Shown in pieces: positions 35,700 through 49,199 of a stretch of 64,000 nt of DNA. Position 1 is the first letter of the stretch; every line of letters begins with the position of its first letter. Below the pieces are notes generated by a model that made no database searches, was not told the origin of the DNA, and was given only the letters and a program-made list of their open reading frames with translations. The stretch comes from Takakia lepidozioides (taxonomy: Eukaryota; Streptophyta; Takakiopsida; Takakiales; Takakiaceae): contig CM060733.1 in NCBI GenBank assembly GCA_030704615.1, forward strand, positions 9,176,001-9,240,000, in the 5' to 3' direction. A program made the position numbers and the translations under genes.

Positions 35700-37730
35700 C
35701 GAAGTCAGCGTAAATAAGAGCCTCTTCCCCTTGCAGGTACTGCCCCCTTTCGGGGGTGGGCTCTATCTATGTAGCTCGGCTTACTGCGTGTCCAATTGGC
35801 CGCTTTTGATCTTACGTTTGTCTAGGATGAGAGCAGTGAGAGATCGGATGGCTGTATAGTGGAGGGTACGTAGTAGGGTGGTTGTCGCTGTATGAGGTAG
35901 GTTCAGGTGTTGGTGCAGGACAAAAATGTTGTGGCTATGGGCTCCTCCTCTTACACCCGCAGTAATAATTGTAAGTGGGGTGGTGTGTCAGCCGTGTTGG
36001 CGGAGGGCCAAAATGAGTGGTTCGTATTTTTCGCGTTTGCGGTGGATTGCTTGATCTGGGTAACGGTCATGACAGAACGTGAACTCAATTAAGTGGATAG
36101 TAATGGAGGGGCGCGGGCCTATTGGTGGTGCTGATGAGATATGGAGCCCTTGTGCAAGTAGTATGTCAGGACGTAGTCTAGATGGGCAGTGGCATGGGTA
36201 GGCATTGCATGAGCATGGCAGGAGCCAATGGGGGACCGTGTTGTCAGGTGGTCTTCCCTGGTATGTGCCTGCATTAATTAGGTTGAACCATCTAGAGTTA
36301 GGGTGTGATAGCAGCAGTTTTTGGAGGTGCCACACTCCTTGGTTGTGTTTAGTTATGTGGAGTCCATGTAGTATAGATTGTTTGCAGTGAAGTAGACGAT
36401 GTGGCCACGTGTCGACCCGAGGTGGTTGGTTGTAGCACATCGTGTAATGTTTATTAGGGTAGAGTACTGGTCAGAACAAGTTGCGTCTTTGATTGCCCAT
36501 ATATTGTCCATAGCGGAATCGGAGTGTTTGCTTGATTTGGGCGTCAGTAATTGTAGCAGATGTCCAATATTGGTTGGATATGCTATGCAAGAGGTGTGGG
36601 GAGGCGACCCAATTGGAGATATACAAGTTTGTGTAGGTGCGGGATGCTTGAATTTGTTCTTTGGTTTCGCCCACGATAAATGTATGTAGGTCTCTGATGG
36701 GTGCATTGTCCAGTTGTGTGCTTTTAGTGGAGGATAGCCAAAAAGGATAGGTATGCGCTATGTGGATCGGGTTGTTTGAGGTTTGGGAAGTAGGTTGGGT
36801 AGCGCCGAGTTGGGCCAGTTGGTCCGCCAGTTCATTTCCTTTGATATTTGTGTGGGAGCGGACCTTGTGTAGGTGTATGTGTAATTTGGATGAAGATATG
36901 ATATCAATGATTGCTTTGATGAGCTGGAGGTCTGGGTGGTGTATTTGTGATGAGGGTTTGAGGTTTTGGTTGATGAGTAGGTAGAGGGAGACCAGACTAT
37001 CCGTGAAGATGTAGTAGGTATCTTGGCTTTGGTGTGGGAGGGGGAATAAGGCGTCATGTATAGACATGAGTTCTGCACGTAAGATGTTTTGTCTTCCAGG
37101 AAGGCGTTTGTATATTTGTGTATTATTGGCAACATTGTATATTCTGTATCCCGCATGTCCGTCCTTGAGGGAGCCGTCTGTGTATATACATTGCAGTGGG
37201 TTAAATTTTAAAAGCGAATGAGTGTTATTTTTTCTGGGGGCGGTGGTACATGTAAAAGGTTTGATGTTGTCCAAGGTGGTTGCGGGGGTGTCGCTTGCCA
37301 TCGCTTGTCTGGGTTGATCCTAGGATATCGGGGGAGGGAGAGTAAGGGTGTGTGTACTGTGGCAGTTGGGCCGAATAAGCGTTTTAGTATGATGCTCAGG
37401 TTCGAGAGGAAGATATTGGATATTTGTGGGTCTTTGTTATGGTGGACACATTCTAGCTTAGTTAAGGAGGGTTCTGGGTAGGACACATATTTTGGCATGG
37501 TTGGGGGGTTGTCATAGATCAATGTTTGCGGGTCGAATGTGACCATTGTGAATATTCTTGCAGGGTTTGTCAAGATGGGATGGTCGCTATTGGTCAGATT
37601 GTTGTGTGGGATTAATAAAACAGTAAATGCATTTATGGATGCATGTGCAGCTATGCGGGCCTAGTGTAATGCTTCGCCAGCTGTGGAGATGTTAAGGGGG
37701 TGAGTGAATCCACGTCCTTACCATTGGTAG
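35700..37730 (-). pseudogene. LINE ORF2, C-terminal half (RNase H and zinc end)
   Basis: Minus-strand frames 37573-37208, 37301-36471 and 36440-35988 follow on from each other across frameshifts. The first resembles the region after the RT of plant and algal non-LTR elements. The second is an RNase H domain with CIYTDGSLKDGHAG, a conserved Glu in RAELMSIHDA, IFTDSLVSLYLL and NELADQLAQLG. The third carries the C-terminal TWPHRLLHCKQS zinc-finger-like end typical of RNase-H-bearing LINEs. The fingers and palm of the RT itself are missing from this side. The matching N-terminal half lies on the same strand at 62.2-63.3 kb, beyond the LTR element, so one LINE seems to have been split. Confidence 0.85.
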
Positions 37731-37734
37731 GATC

Positions 37735-38348
37735 TGTCACGGACATAGCCCAGAGGAACTTACCAGGAGTAAATACCAGAAGTTACACAGTTACCATGTT
37801 ATCAAAAGTTATCGTGATTTACTGTGATTTATCACGATCTACCATGATTTACCATAAATTACCATTAGTTATCAAGTTACCGAGAGTTTACCAAATTACC
37901 GAGAGTAACTTGAGAAATTGCTTAGGAAGCTTCATTTGGAAGAAACTTCTCTATAAATATACCTCTTTTGTTTAAGGAAACTTCTCCATCAAGAAACCTC
38001 CATTGGGGAAGCTTCTTAGGGAACTTCCTAGTAGCCAGTACATATAGGAGGTGAGACTGGACACTCTTCAGTCTCGCCAACACCAATTCAAGCTACTCTT
38101 GTTTCCAGTTCCAGTACTCCAGCCCAGTTCCCAGTGTTCTAGTCCAGTTTCCAGTATCTGGTACTCCAGTCCAGTTCCAACATTTCAGTCGAGTTCCAAT
38201 ATCTTGTACTCTTGTCCATTGTTATAAAGATCATCTTGATTCTTGTTTACTCATCATGCATTCGGCCACACCGACCTTGATTTTTTGTCTAGTCTTGTAT
38301 CTTTAGTCTGATCTTTTGTTTGTGTCAGTCATGTTCTCGTTATTGACA
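37735..38348 (+). repeat. 5' LTR of a Ty3/gypsy element (element D)
   Basis: 614 bases starting TGTCA and ending TGACA, the short inverted ends of LTRs. From about 37870 onward it matches 61705-62223 nearly base for base (GAGTTTACCAAATTACCGAGAGTAACT, GGTGAGACTGGACACTCTTCAGTCTCGCCAACACC and repeated CCAGTTCCAGTACTCC units). TATA candidates are CTATAAATATACC at 37951 and CATATAGG at 38041. GGATC precedes it and TGATC follows the 3' LTR, a possible 5-base target duplication with one change. Confidence 0.88.
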
Positions 38349-38350
38349 GT

Positions 38351-40405
38351 TTGGCGAGACTAAAGTTTGTTCCTTACTTAGTTAAGATGGAATGCACATT
38401 TGCGGAAATGGTCGTCATCTTGCAAAGTCTCCAACTCCAGATGCAAGAACTTCGTACCTCTACTGCCCAACTACAAGTTGATCAATCTCAAGATCTTAGT
38501 AACACTCTCAACAATTTGAAAAACAAATTTCAGAGTTGAAAAAATCGAACAATGGATCTTCAACCTTACGAGCCCCTACTGCAGCAACTCCTACTGCAAC
38601 GGTTCCTCCAAATCTTCAACAGATTACAAGGGAACCAAATGTCAGCATGCCCGAGAAATCTGATGGGACGAGATCAAGATTTCGCGGTTTTGTTCAACAA
38701 GTACGATTGTTCCTACGACTACATCCACAACGCTACCCTGATGAAGGTATTCAAGTGGGATTCGTGGGCGTCATTCTATCAGGCACTGCCCTATCTTGGT
38801 TTGCACCGCTATTAGAGAAAAAATCGCATTTACTATACAATTTTGAAGCATTTATGTCCGAGTTCGTTGCAACGTTTGGAGATAATGATAGAGAGAGAGT
38901 TGCAGAGACAAAGATGCGAAATCTTCGACAATGAGCACGTCCTGCTTCCGTTTATGCTGCCAAATTTTGACAACTTGCGTGCGACCTCGACTGGAATGAT
39001 AAGAGCCTCATTAGTCAGTTTTGATGTGGACTAAAAGATGATGTAAAATATTTGTTGCTGACAATGTCAAATGTGAGTACAATGAGCGAATTCATCACCC
39101 ATATCATTGCATGCGATAATCGTTTGTTCGAAAGACGTCAAGAGAAGCGATCTGGATGGTCGACGACGTACCATGCCGCTGCTACTACGGTACCAAACAC
39201 AACGATCCATTAGACATCCGGTAGTGATCTTATGGAGATTGATGCTGTCTGATTCAAACCATTGACACCACAAGAAAAACAAAGACGACGCTCGAATGGA
39301 TTATGCCTCTATTGCGGAGAAGAAGATCACATAGCATTAAACTGCTCCAACAAGAGAAGATTCAAAGCTCGGGACACAACTCAAGTGTTCGATACGAGGA
39401 GGTCGGAAAACGAAGATGTCCAGTCACAGTAGGGACCATGCGGCTGGACAACACAAATTCCTCACCAAAAAAATGTATCTTTCTACCTCCAGACCCTGCA
39501 CTTTGCTTCACATTTCCGGTAAAAAACAGAGTGCAAAATTGAGATATATCTCTGTAGAAGCACTTTTGGACTCAGGGGCTTCAGCATATTTTATTCACAA
39601 AAACTTTATGAAACAACACAATTTAACGCTCGTAAGAAAGAAATTATCGGCCCTGTTGAAGTCATCGATGGACGACCGTTAGCATCAGGAAACATTGACC
39701 ATGAAACTTGACCCCTTGAAGTGAAACTTAAAAATCAAGCATCACATATTGTTTTCAACGTCATCCTGTTTCCAACGAATCATGTGATCTTTAGACTTCC
39801 CTGGTTTGTACTTCATAATCTTGACATTGACTGGCGATCACGAAAAATTTCGGTAAGACAAAAATGCAAAAGTACCAAAGGTATTCAACCCCTATTTCTT
39901 GGAGCTAGAGCCTTCATGAGAGTTACGAAGAAAGACGCGACATTTGCACTTTATGCGACTCCGATCAAGAGCACAACAGACCAAGGTACTTCGACATTAC
40001 CCACTCAATATCAAGATTTCAAGGATGTCTTCGAGAAGAAAAATGTAGACATGTTGCTAGAACATCGACCTTATGACTATGCAATTGAGTTGCAAGAAGG
40101 AGCCCAACCACCATTCGGCCCAATCTACAATTTATCTCAGACGGAGTTAGCTGCTTTACGCGAATACATTGATGAAAATTTGTCGAAGAATTTCATTCGA
40201 CATTCGAAATCATCTGCGGGAGCACCTATCTTATTTGTGAAGAAAAAAGACGGATCGTTACGCATGTGTGTGGACTATCGTGGGCTCAACAAAGTCACTA
40301 TAAAAAATCGTTACCCACTACCGCTGATTTCCGGACTCCTCGAACAACTTGGATGAGCAAAAATTTTCACAAATATCAACTTGATAGGAGCTTACAACCT
40401 TAACC
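38351..40405 (+). pseudogene. Ty3/gypsy gag, protease and truncated RT (element D)
   Basis: Gag (38384-39290) has FRGFVQQVRLFLRLHPQRY, SGTALSWFAPLLEK and EAFMSEFVATFGDNDRERV, like sushi/chromovirus-type Gag, then the zinc knuckle CLYCGEEDHIALNC (about 39304-39345). Protease shows VEALLDSGASAYFIH (about 39558-39600). The RT begins normally with [19 protein letters not shown] and [18 protein letters not shown], then FTNINLIGAYNL, and stops dead at about 40400, before the catalytic YxDD. Several stops occur in the Gag-protease part. Everything after the first third of RT, including RNase H and integrase, is absent. This is the left junction of the 21-kb gene block. Confidence 0.88.
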
Positions 40406-42750
40406 CTATTTTAATTAATTCTGGACTTTTGGCTTAAATCCGGACTAAACGTAATATATATTTGTATTAAATTTAATTGAAATATTAATAATATCATGGT
40501 GTAATGTGTGATTGAACTTTGTGAAATTTCAGGTGATGTCATACTTGTTTCAAAATGTGTCATAGAAGAGGTCCATTTGACATTGAAGTGCTCAATGTGA
40601 AATAGCAGTATTGAACAATTCATTGAACGTCCACTTGGAAGTCGAATAAAATAATATTCCATTGCAAGTCATCATGATAAACAAATGGGTCGCATCGAAC
40701 ATGGACCAAACTCGTACTGTACCATACTCAATACAACTTGCTAGTAATTTTATTGATTAAATCTTCATATGAAGCATAATGTTCATATACCACGCCATTG
40801 GAATGAATCATATTTTGGATGTGACAAGGGCAGTAAAATATTAGAATAGCATGAAACATTCGGAAGAGGTACTAGGGTAGTACAATAAGGTTTGGGTTTA
40901 CAGTAAGGGTAAGGGTTTAGGGTTTGAATTTAGGGTACAAAAAGACAAACAAATATGATGGACTCACACTCGGTAGAATTAAGAAATGGTTGAGGAATTT
41001 GATATCCCTGTAATCATTCTATCATACCTTATCCAACAAAAGAAAATATTAAAAGAGCATGAAACATTGAGAAGATGTAACATGATAGTACAATAAGGTT
41101 TTGAGTGTAACTAGGGTAGTACACTAAAGTTATTGGTTTATGGTAAGATTAATGGTTTAGGGGTGATGGTAATGATAGGGTTTTTGGTTTGGGTTTAAGA
41201 ACACTATTGGACAAACAAATATGGAAGACTCACAGTCGCTAGAACTTGGTGTGTGTTAGAAAGATAATAAAATAAAATAAAAAATGGAGAAACAATTATT
41301 ATGGAAGAGTCATTGGGCCGGAGAAGTATTTAGATTGAGGATTCGTCCTTGGAACCTGGTATTAAGATACATATGGTTATGGTATGGATACTTCATTTCC
41401 ATTTGCAAGGGAAAGGTAAGGGTTTAGACGTAACAATGGCGTAGGGTTTTGTTTAGGATTCCCGACGAGGGTTTAGGGTTTGGGTTGAAGGCAAAAATGG
41501 TGAGCATACATGCCGGAAGACTCGCACTCGCTACAACTTAGTGTTGTTAGTAAGGTAGTACTAAGCAAAATAAAAATGAAGAACCTAATATTATGGAAGT
41601 GTAATCATTGCATTGGACAAGTATTTAAATGAAAGACTCGTCCTTGGAACCTGATATTAAGATACATAGAAAGCAAAGTTCGATAAAAAAAGGGTAAGTG
41701 GATGTCAATCCAAACCAAAGGCAAAACCTTGCGCAAGGTGAAGGGCGAAGAGATTTGAATAACCATAAATAGTTATGGTTATGGTATGGATTCATTCCCA
41801 GTTGCAGGGGAAGGGTAAGGGTATAGACGTAAAAATGGCGTGGGGTTTTCCTTAGGGTTTTCAACGAGGGTTTAGGGCTTGGGTTGAAGGCAGAAATGAT
41901 GAGCATACATGCCGGAAGACTCACACTCGCTACAACTTAGTGTGTATTAGTATGGTAAAAAATAAAAATTTGGTTACATTGAAGAGATTTGGATAACCAA
42001 AATGGTTATAATTATAGTATGGATAGTTGATTCCCATTTGCAAAGGGAAGAGAAAGGGTTATGGGGTATTGGGTTAAGGGTAAATGTTTAGGGTTTTCTA
42101 GTAAGGGTTTAGGGTAAGGGTTTAGGGTTTTTGTTTAAGTTACAAAATAGACAAACACTAAGTCTTATGGAAAACTCTAGACTTCGCTAGAACTTAGTGT
42201 TGCTAGTAGGGTACTAGTAAGCAAAAAAAAAAATGAAGAACCTAATATTATGGACAAGTATTTAAATGAAAGACTCGTCGTTGGAACCTGGACCTAGTAT
42301 TAAGATGTAACATAGAAAGCAAACTGTAACATGCCTAAATGCATGTCAATCCAAAACAAAGAAAAAAACTAGCGCAAATGTGAAGGGAGAAGACATTTCA
42401 ATAACCATAATGGTTATGGTTATGGCTATGGTTATGGTATGAATAGATTTGGAAAGAAAATGGCGTTATATAACGACTTTTGGGAAGCGCCTGGATCTCA
42501 TGGGAGAAAATGGATCTGAAGAAAACATGAGAGAGGATAAAAAGTCAGACCACCAAATAAAAACTATGAGAAATAAAAATTGCTTAAAATTTGAACAACG
42601 GAAAAGGACATGTGAAATTCCCTCTTAAACTAGGGCCAAAGATGAGAAGTATGAAAATGAAATGAAATGAAAATTTGGTGCAGAAAAGTCGTAGAGCTTA
42701 GAGGGAAAATGGAGGAAAACCTCATAGAAAAAACTTGAGGACTGGCAAAT
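40406..42750. repeat. Degenerate telomere-like satellite
   Basis: AT-rich sequence with many GGTTTAGGG, AGGGTTTAGGG and GGTAAGGG motifs, best seen at 40900-40940, 41130-41200, 41430-41490, 41850-41890 and 42040-42130. Landmarks such as GACTCACACTCGCTA(G)AACTTAGTG recur at about 40955, 41225, 41511, 41910 and 42178. ACTCGTCCTTGGAACCTG recurs at 41340, 41635 and 42272. This gives an imperfect unit of roughly 260-400 bases. It recalls subtelomeric satellite, here in the interior and starting exactly where element D breaks off. No genes. Confidence 0.75.
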
Positions 42751-43149
42751 TGAAGAATTGTATGTTAATAACGATTGAGTAAGGCTCCTCCTAGTGGGAG
42801 ACTTTAGTGGGAGAATTGGTTATGCGAAAAGCAAGTCCAATGTTTCAGAGAAGGACTGGAAATGGGGCTATTTTCTTCCGTTGTTAAAAACCTCTTTGAC
42901 AGAATTTGAAAACTCCAGTGGTCGTGCCCGCCTATTTTGTTCTTGTGATCTATATGTTATGTAGGCGAAACTCCCCCACAGGATCATCTTTGTTGACCAG
43001 GACGTGCAGCAGGCCAGCATCCAGCAAACCAGAAACAAAGGACGAGAACGTCCACTGGACATTCGAGGTTCAGTGCGACATAAGAAGATAACAAAAAGGA
43101 TCCCCCAACGCAAACAAGAAGGGCCATATAGATAAGAAAAATTTATTTC

Positions 43150-46100
43150 TTAAATCGAAGTACTGGAGTTGACCTTAACAATATGTCCTTGGTCTGGAAC
43201 TCGCTCACACGACTCGTTTTCTGACTGACGATTAGCCTCCTCCAAATTAGCGCGCGCCTTTACTGCTTCGGCGGCAGTAATTATCTTAGTGTTATTCCTT
43301 TGTCGTATTTTTTCGTGGAGGCATGGTCCACACAACATTGTTCACATCGATCCATTGAGAAGGATATGACGAGTTATACTCCCAAAGTTTTGACCAACGG
43401 TCCCTGTACCTTTCCAAGTCTGTTGGGTTACCACCTTTTCTCGGTCTCCACCACTCCACCTTCACCTTCTTAAAATTAGGATCCTCCCTTTCGCGGATCA
43501 CATCAGATATTGCCACCCCCGTCCAGACCGGGCACGTACTTGGGTCATAAGGGCGAACGAGCACAAAAAACCCTTTCTCAATATCCTTGAACGGATTCAG
43601 GGATATTCTTGGTCGCTCACACCTCGGGCCACAGTAAGGTTCTAGGATTTCATCCTCTTCTTCCACATCTGGCAATATATGTGGATGGATTCCATCTCTG
43701 TGATGATTCTTGGACCAATTTGTTTTCGGCCAGAATCCCTCAAGAAGCTGAATACGGTCGGGAGCTTCTAGAATTGGCTTATCCAGCTCGGCGAGAATGT
43801 TTCCCCAGTACTGGTCGTATTGTTCCATTCGACCTCTGTAATGATCGTCAAGCATCATTCATTTCGTCCAAAAATCCCTGTATTTTTTTATTCCATTCTT
43901 AATGAACGACTGTTTTTCGGAGGAGTCGTCCCCGACTCCCCAGATAGGTCTCCTTGGAATGGCGTCTGGGTCTCCTTCAGGGAGCTTCGGAGTCCCGTCA
44001 AGATTGGACTTCCACATCTTCACGCTATTGTTTGTTGGAAGCCAATCCGAATCAGTAGCGGACTTCTTGTACTTCATGACGGGCCAGCCCTCCGTATCCT
44101 TAAAAAAACGGAAGACGTGCATCTCCGAAATCCCCGACCAACGCCTCCTTTCCATCCAGAATACAGTGTAGTGTGAAAAGAAGGGGGCATAAATCCCCTT
44201 CTGTGTAATTCTAACTGTACTTCTTCCAGTAAAAAGAACAACCTAGCAATCTACCAGTGGCACACGGTTATGGGTTTCCCTCCTATCATTCATGATCAGA
44301 ATTCATAAATCCTCATCCACGCCGCAGCGGAAGAGAAAACATGGATGGGGATTGAATCCTTCTTGTCCATGATTTACACAATCTTTATACAATTGCAGCA
44401 CCAATGGTGCTGTTGTGATGTTTTCAGTGATACAACCAGCCCTATGACGGAGCTAAATGCGACCCATGTGGGCATCACCCTTGAGCAACACACGTCGAAA
44501 CCCCTTTTGTAATGAGATCACTGATAAGAGAAAGGCAACTCAGATCTGCCATGAATTACAGGCCTAGTGATTCTCTGCAGATGTCATGGTTTTTCCTCTA
44601 TCTCCCAGTTGACCATCCCTCATTACCCCTTTTACAGAGCAGCTCTCTCCCTTCCCAAACCTTTTCTCTCTCCTTCTTGCTGTAAAATTCCTCATTTTCT
44701 TCCAACCAGCAGCCTATCTACATGCAATGCAAACACATTCAGCCATGTATCCAGTGAATCCAGCCTTGGAATCAAACCTTGGTCACACAAGACATGATCA
44801 ACTCTTCCATCAATCTTTCTCTCACCCAAAACAGACCCTTCACACTGTTTGCCTCCAGGGACAACCCAGTTTGTCAGTCAATTCCCAACCCTTCTACAGA
44901 TCTGCATCTAAACACCCCAACAACTCACTTTTGCCCTTTCAGATTTGAACCACAGAGTTCAAATGTTGAGTCCACTCCGAACCAGTTCTAAACTCCACAT
45001 CAGTGTCAGTTTGCAACCCCATCCACCTCTTCCTCTTTCTGATTTCAAAGAGGTTACAGCTAACCCTCACTAGTGCTCACATCAACTACACTGGATTGCA
45101 TTACATTTGATCATCAAAATCCCAGAGCCGCATTGTATGCAGATTCATGATACTGAAGCCAAAGGAGCAAAAACAAAACAAACAACAAGCATTATGTCAC
45201 TGTGGGTGAACTACATCTGCCCTCACTCAACACTCCTACAGACATGTGCATCAGATCCATTCATCTCCACCCCATCCTGGTTTGAAGTCCAGAGTCCCCA
45301 TTCCAAAAAGAAGAAGCCTGGTATCTACAAACTTATCTATCTTATACTCCAGGTGAAGCGGTGGGTCTGCCTGCCCAAAATGGCACCTCACCATCTCCGT
45401 CAGCAGCTACCTTAACTCCTCTTGTCGTCTGGATTTGACGAATCCTGCGTTCATTAAGTCATGACGGCCCTGCTTCAGCCTATGGCAACACCCTTGTAGC
45501 TTGCCAACTAACTACCCTATCTCACTATCTAAGCAAATCTACCCTAAGATCTGATATGATCTTATAACAAGAAGACAGTGATCATCTGAAAGTTTCCTGC
45601 ATCTGTACATTCCACTCTTTACCTCCTTATTTACAGATAACCTGAGTCACCATCCACAAGCCAATCCCTCATTGGCTTTGGCAGATGCTCGTTATGTCGA
45701 GTTGCTCTTCATCCTAACTCTCCATTGATTGTGCCAGCAACTCCACCTCCTTGTTCTCTGGCAGCTGGCCGTTTCCCTTGCATGCTCATCCTCCCATGAT
45801 CATGTTCATCAAGGCAATGGCGGCTCTGGTGGTTGCACAAGATTCGTGATAGCACCGCCTCCCTTCACCTAGCTTGAGCACAACTCTTCCAAGCTGTTCC
45901 TTGCACGATTATCCTCCAGCAAGCCCTAAGCTACCCATTCACCATAGCAGCGACTGCACCACCTGTTAACTGATTGCTTCATCGCATGCCATACCGATCT
46001 CCCTGTAAGCATATCCTCCAGAAATTGATCATTACCAAGAAGATGGCGGCACCGCTTCCCCTGCTACACAGATTACCAAGTTGTGCCCTTATACTCTACA

Positions 46101-49100
46101 TTAACACTTCTCTTAATGCAAGCCAGAATGCCCTAGTGTAGATGCAATCGCCCTTGACACAATGCCCTGCCAATTCCACTGTTCGCAGCATCTGCTTAGA
46201 GCGCCCGTCATCTTCCCCTTCGTCTTCCTCGTCCCGTGTTTCTAGGGTAATCACTAGTGATGAAAGTCATCTATTTTCACGAACGGAAAACGTGCTAGGT
46301 TTCATTAACAAAGTTAATTACAAATTCATTGCATCCTTGGCACTGGATCCTTCGTCCTCGTTCCTGGGAGTCATCCAGAGAGCATGGATGTAATCCATTC
46401 ATCCTCCGGATGAAAATACGCCTGGTCACGACTTAGCCACTTTCATCCTGGCAAAGTATCAGCATAGTGTGCCCATGAAATAACCTGTAGGCAGGGATGA
46501 ATTCCGCCCATAGCATGTATGAAATAAATTGAGCATCTTCATCCTGGCCAATAGTCCCCCATCGTTCCTATGGTGTAACCAAGAAACATGTATGGAATAA
46601 ATTGCAGGGACAACTCAACCTATTTTCACATTGCTACCAGGGCCCTTCCTTTGTAGCAATGCAGAATCTCAGTGGGTAAAACAAAAATTTAATGTCACTC
46701 CCCTGCATTCACACTACAACAGCCCTTGACAAAATTCTTGAAGTCGGGAACCTCCTGAATAATCTGTGGAATGAAATGCAGATCTCGCGAGGTCATAAAA
46801 GACCTCATCAAATCCGAAAGAATGTAGGTGCTTCGTTCCTTCAGCTTCTTCGAAAGGTAGCTGAAGAATCCGTCAATGTCCTCATGGGTGTGTCCGACCA
46901 TTAGGAACCCTAGCTGGATTTCTTCAAAAACATCTTTGGCGGTCAAGAGGGATAGAAAAACAATCATCCATCTGTTCTTATTGTCCTTCACAGAGTTGTC
47001 CATTTGCAAGTACAGTCTTCTCGGAAGTGGACGAGCACCACGTTTGTCTTCCGGCCTGCAGGGTTTAAGAGCATCCAAACATCTCGATTTACCTCTTAAA
47101 AGTGATTCGAAGAACTCGTTTTGAAGTCAGTAATCAAAAATGTTCCTGGACTCGCGACAGGTTGGCTTCTCCAGCTGGCGCAGGCAACGTGCCAAAGAAC
47201 CAATTGTAAAGTTTGAATTTCCCTTCCAAAACTCAAGAGAATACTGACCGTAAGCTCCATCACCGTGTCCGTGCGTGACCATTCCCGTTAGTGAAACTGG
47301 AAGCTGACCCAATCCAGAAATCATCTTATTTGGAGTCTGTAGCCTTGGAACAGCTGTTTTCCTATGATCCATTTTGTCGTGAATAATACAGAGAAACTCC
47401 TCCGGAATCATAACAGACTCATTCCTCCAGCTATGGTACAGTCTTCTACACGACTCTTGGTGCCTCAAATGTTTATCAAGCGTTCGTTTGTGGGTCACCT
47501 GTTCCGCACTTCTCTTGACAGACTTTCTGATCAGGTCCTTGAACATCTCACGCTCTGTGCACTTCGCAAATGTACTCCCAGTTTTACGAACCTCCACGTT
47601 AGGAAATATCCGACTCCGGATGCGGCTAACAGCCGACTGCGAGATTCCTTCCAACCCAAAAAGTCTATTGGTCTGTTATAATAAGGCAGGGTCGGGAAAG
47701 AAACATCCACTGGACAGTGGAGGTTCATGAAGCTAGAACCACAGTCGAAAGAGACAAAATCGAAGGGAGGATCATCCACATTGAATCAGAAAAATCTTCC
47801 AGGAAAGAAATTGAAGAATGGAGATTTCATACCTCGTTGGACTCATCTCGTATTCGCTTCCAGTTCATTTCAGGTGGTAAGACTCTCAAAGTATCCCTCC
47901 TTCCATCCCCAATGCATCTTGTCTTATGGGGCATGAGGTCAATATTTCCATTGACAATGGACATAATGTTACCCTTTGCCTGAAGCGTCCTTGGGCGTGG
48001 CCTCTTCACTCCACGGTTCCCATGGAGACTTGACAACCAACCCTGTTTACTCAACTTTTTGTACTCCATGTATGTGGACCTGCCAATTCCATGAATTGTC
48101 CACCAAGCAGTCTCACATACATCCACACCCTCAATCGTAACGTATGCCCTGCGAGAGGTCTCTTCCACCATGTGAAGTCGTTTCGAAACATTCAGTCCGT
48201 GTTCTCTCATCTCATCGAAAGTGGATCCCCAAAAAGAAGTACGGATAGTCAAGGTTTTTCGCCAATTGAAATATTGACAGCAGTGAAGTCTGCAGCAAGG
48301 TTTGCTGCTCACGGACCGGACTTCCTCCAGAGTAAGATTCTTCATTCTTTTTTTGGAGTGTTCCAAATCTTGATCCCTCTTCTTTCTCGTAAAATGCCGA
48401 TACGCCGCTTTTTTCACACCTGCCTCATGATCTTCGTACAAGATACTATCAGAGGATCTAATAAAATTCTCCAGATCATTTGAGAGTAGTTTCCCACTTT
48501 CCAAAAGTCGTGTTTTTGTTAAAGGCCATTTTACAAGAGACATCAAAGATCCAGAACCTCCAGAAAGTATTCTAGTGACAAGAACTCCAACATCGTCCTC
48601 TCCCAGTTTGTCATTGAGGATCACCTCGTCCGGAATGCAGGCTTGAATCCTCCCCTCGAATAGTGCACCCCCATCATCACCCAACAGTACACACTGCAAG
48701 TTTCTCCAGTTGTTTCTTCCGAGTCCTCCGCTCGGATTCCCGGAACTCTTCGATGGTCTGTGGTTTGATTCATCCTCGTCGTCGTCAGAATTCTCGGCAG
48801 TATCTCTTGTCTCCGGCATAAAATCAGGATTCATGTCAGGCCCTCCTTGATACTCGTTATTCTCCGCAAGAACTTCGCCAACATTCCACATCACCGGGGT
48901 CCCAATGGCCTCCTTCAAGGTGTCAGCATCCATATGTCCATAAGGAAGAGGACATAATGAGTGTGCTTCATCACAGGAGATGAGAACCACTGAAATGGTT
49001 GAGGAAGATAATTGTTGTCCATGACAGGTCCCAACCCCGGAGACATTAAGGCAGTCCCCAGCGGCTACTGGAGATGAGGACCCGGGAAGAGTAAGAAACA

Positions 49101-49190
49101 CTCTTTGACCCGTCTCTAAAATCATGATCATCGGAACCTCCACTGCACACGCGAGGTTCAAGAAACTGGAAACCCCTCCGTGACGACCTT
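43150..49190 (-). pseudogene. DUF7869-family gene, split over several exons
   Basis: Exons on the minus strand, 5' to 3': about 49005-47827, 47665-46695, and about 44155-43292. The first has a Cys-rich motif (SSKPCCRLHCCQYFNW) and YVTIEGVDVCETAWWTIHGI, a known N-terminal part of these proteins. The second carries the family core LYLQMDNSVKDNKNRW and FLMVGHTHEDIDGFFSYL. The third has FRFFKDTEGWPVMKYK, then FFVLVRPYDPSTCPVWTGVA, a BAH/Tudor-like C-terminal domain. The family is widespread but uncharacterised; its Asp/His pattern suggests a transposase-like core, which is only a guess. In-frame TGA codons at about 47122-47124 and 43859-43861 break it. A palindrome lies in the intron at 47666-47826. 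The frame 43338-43150 may be a shifted C-terminal tail. Confidence 0.78.
44178..46690. other. Large intron or insertion within the DUF7869 gene
   Basis: About 2.5 kb separates the core exon from the C-terminal exon of the DUF7869 gene, far longer than the other introns here. It is pyrimidine-rich and holds no recognisable gene. A loosely repeated stretch (CATGTATG(G)AATAAATTG, TTCATCCTGGC) occurs at about 46430-46610. None of the 24-base palindromes was seen in it. A foreign insertion would explain its size, but I could not find its ends. Confidence 0.45.
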
Positions 49191-49199
49191 ACTGACAGT

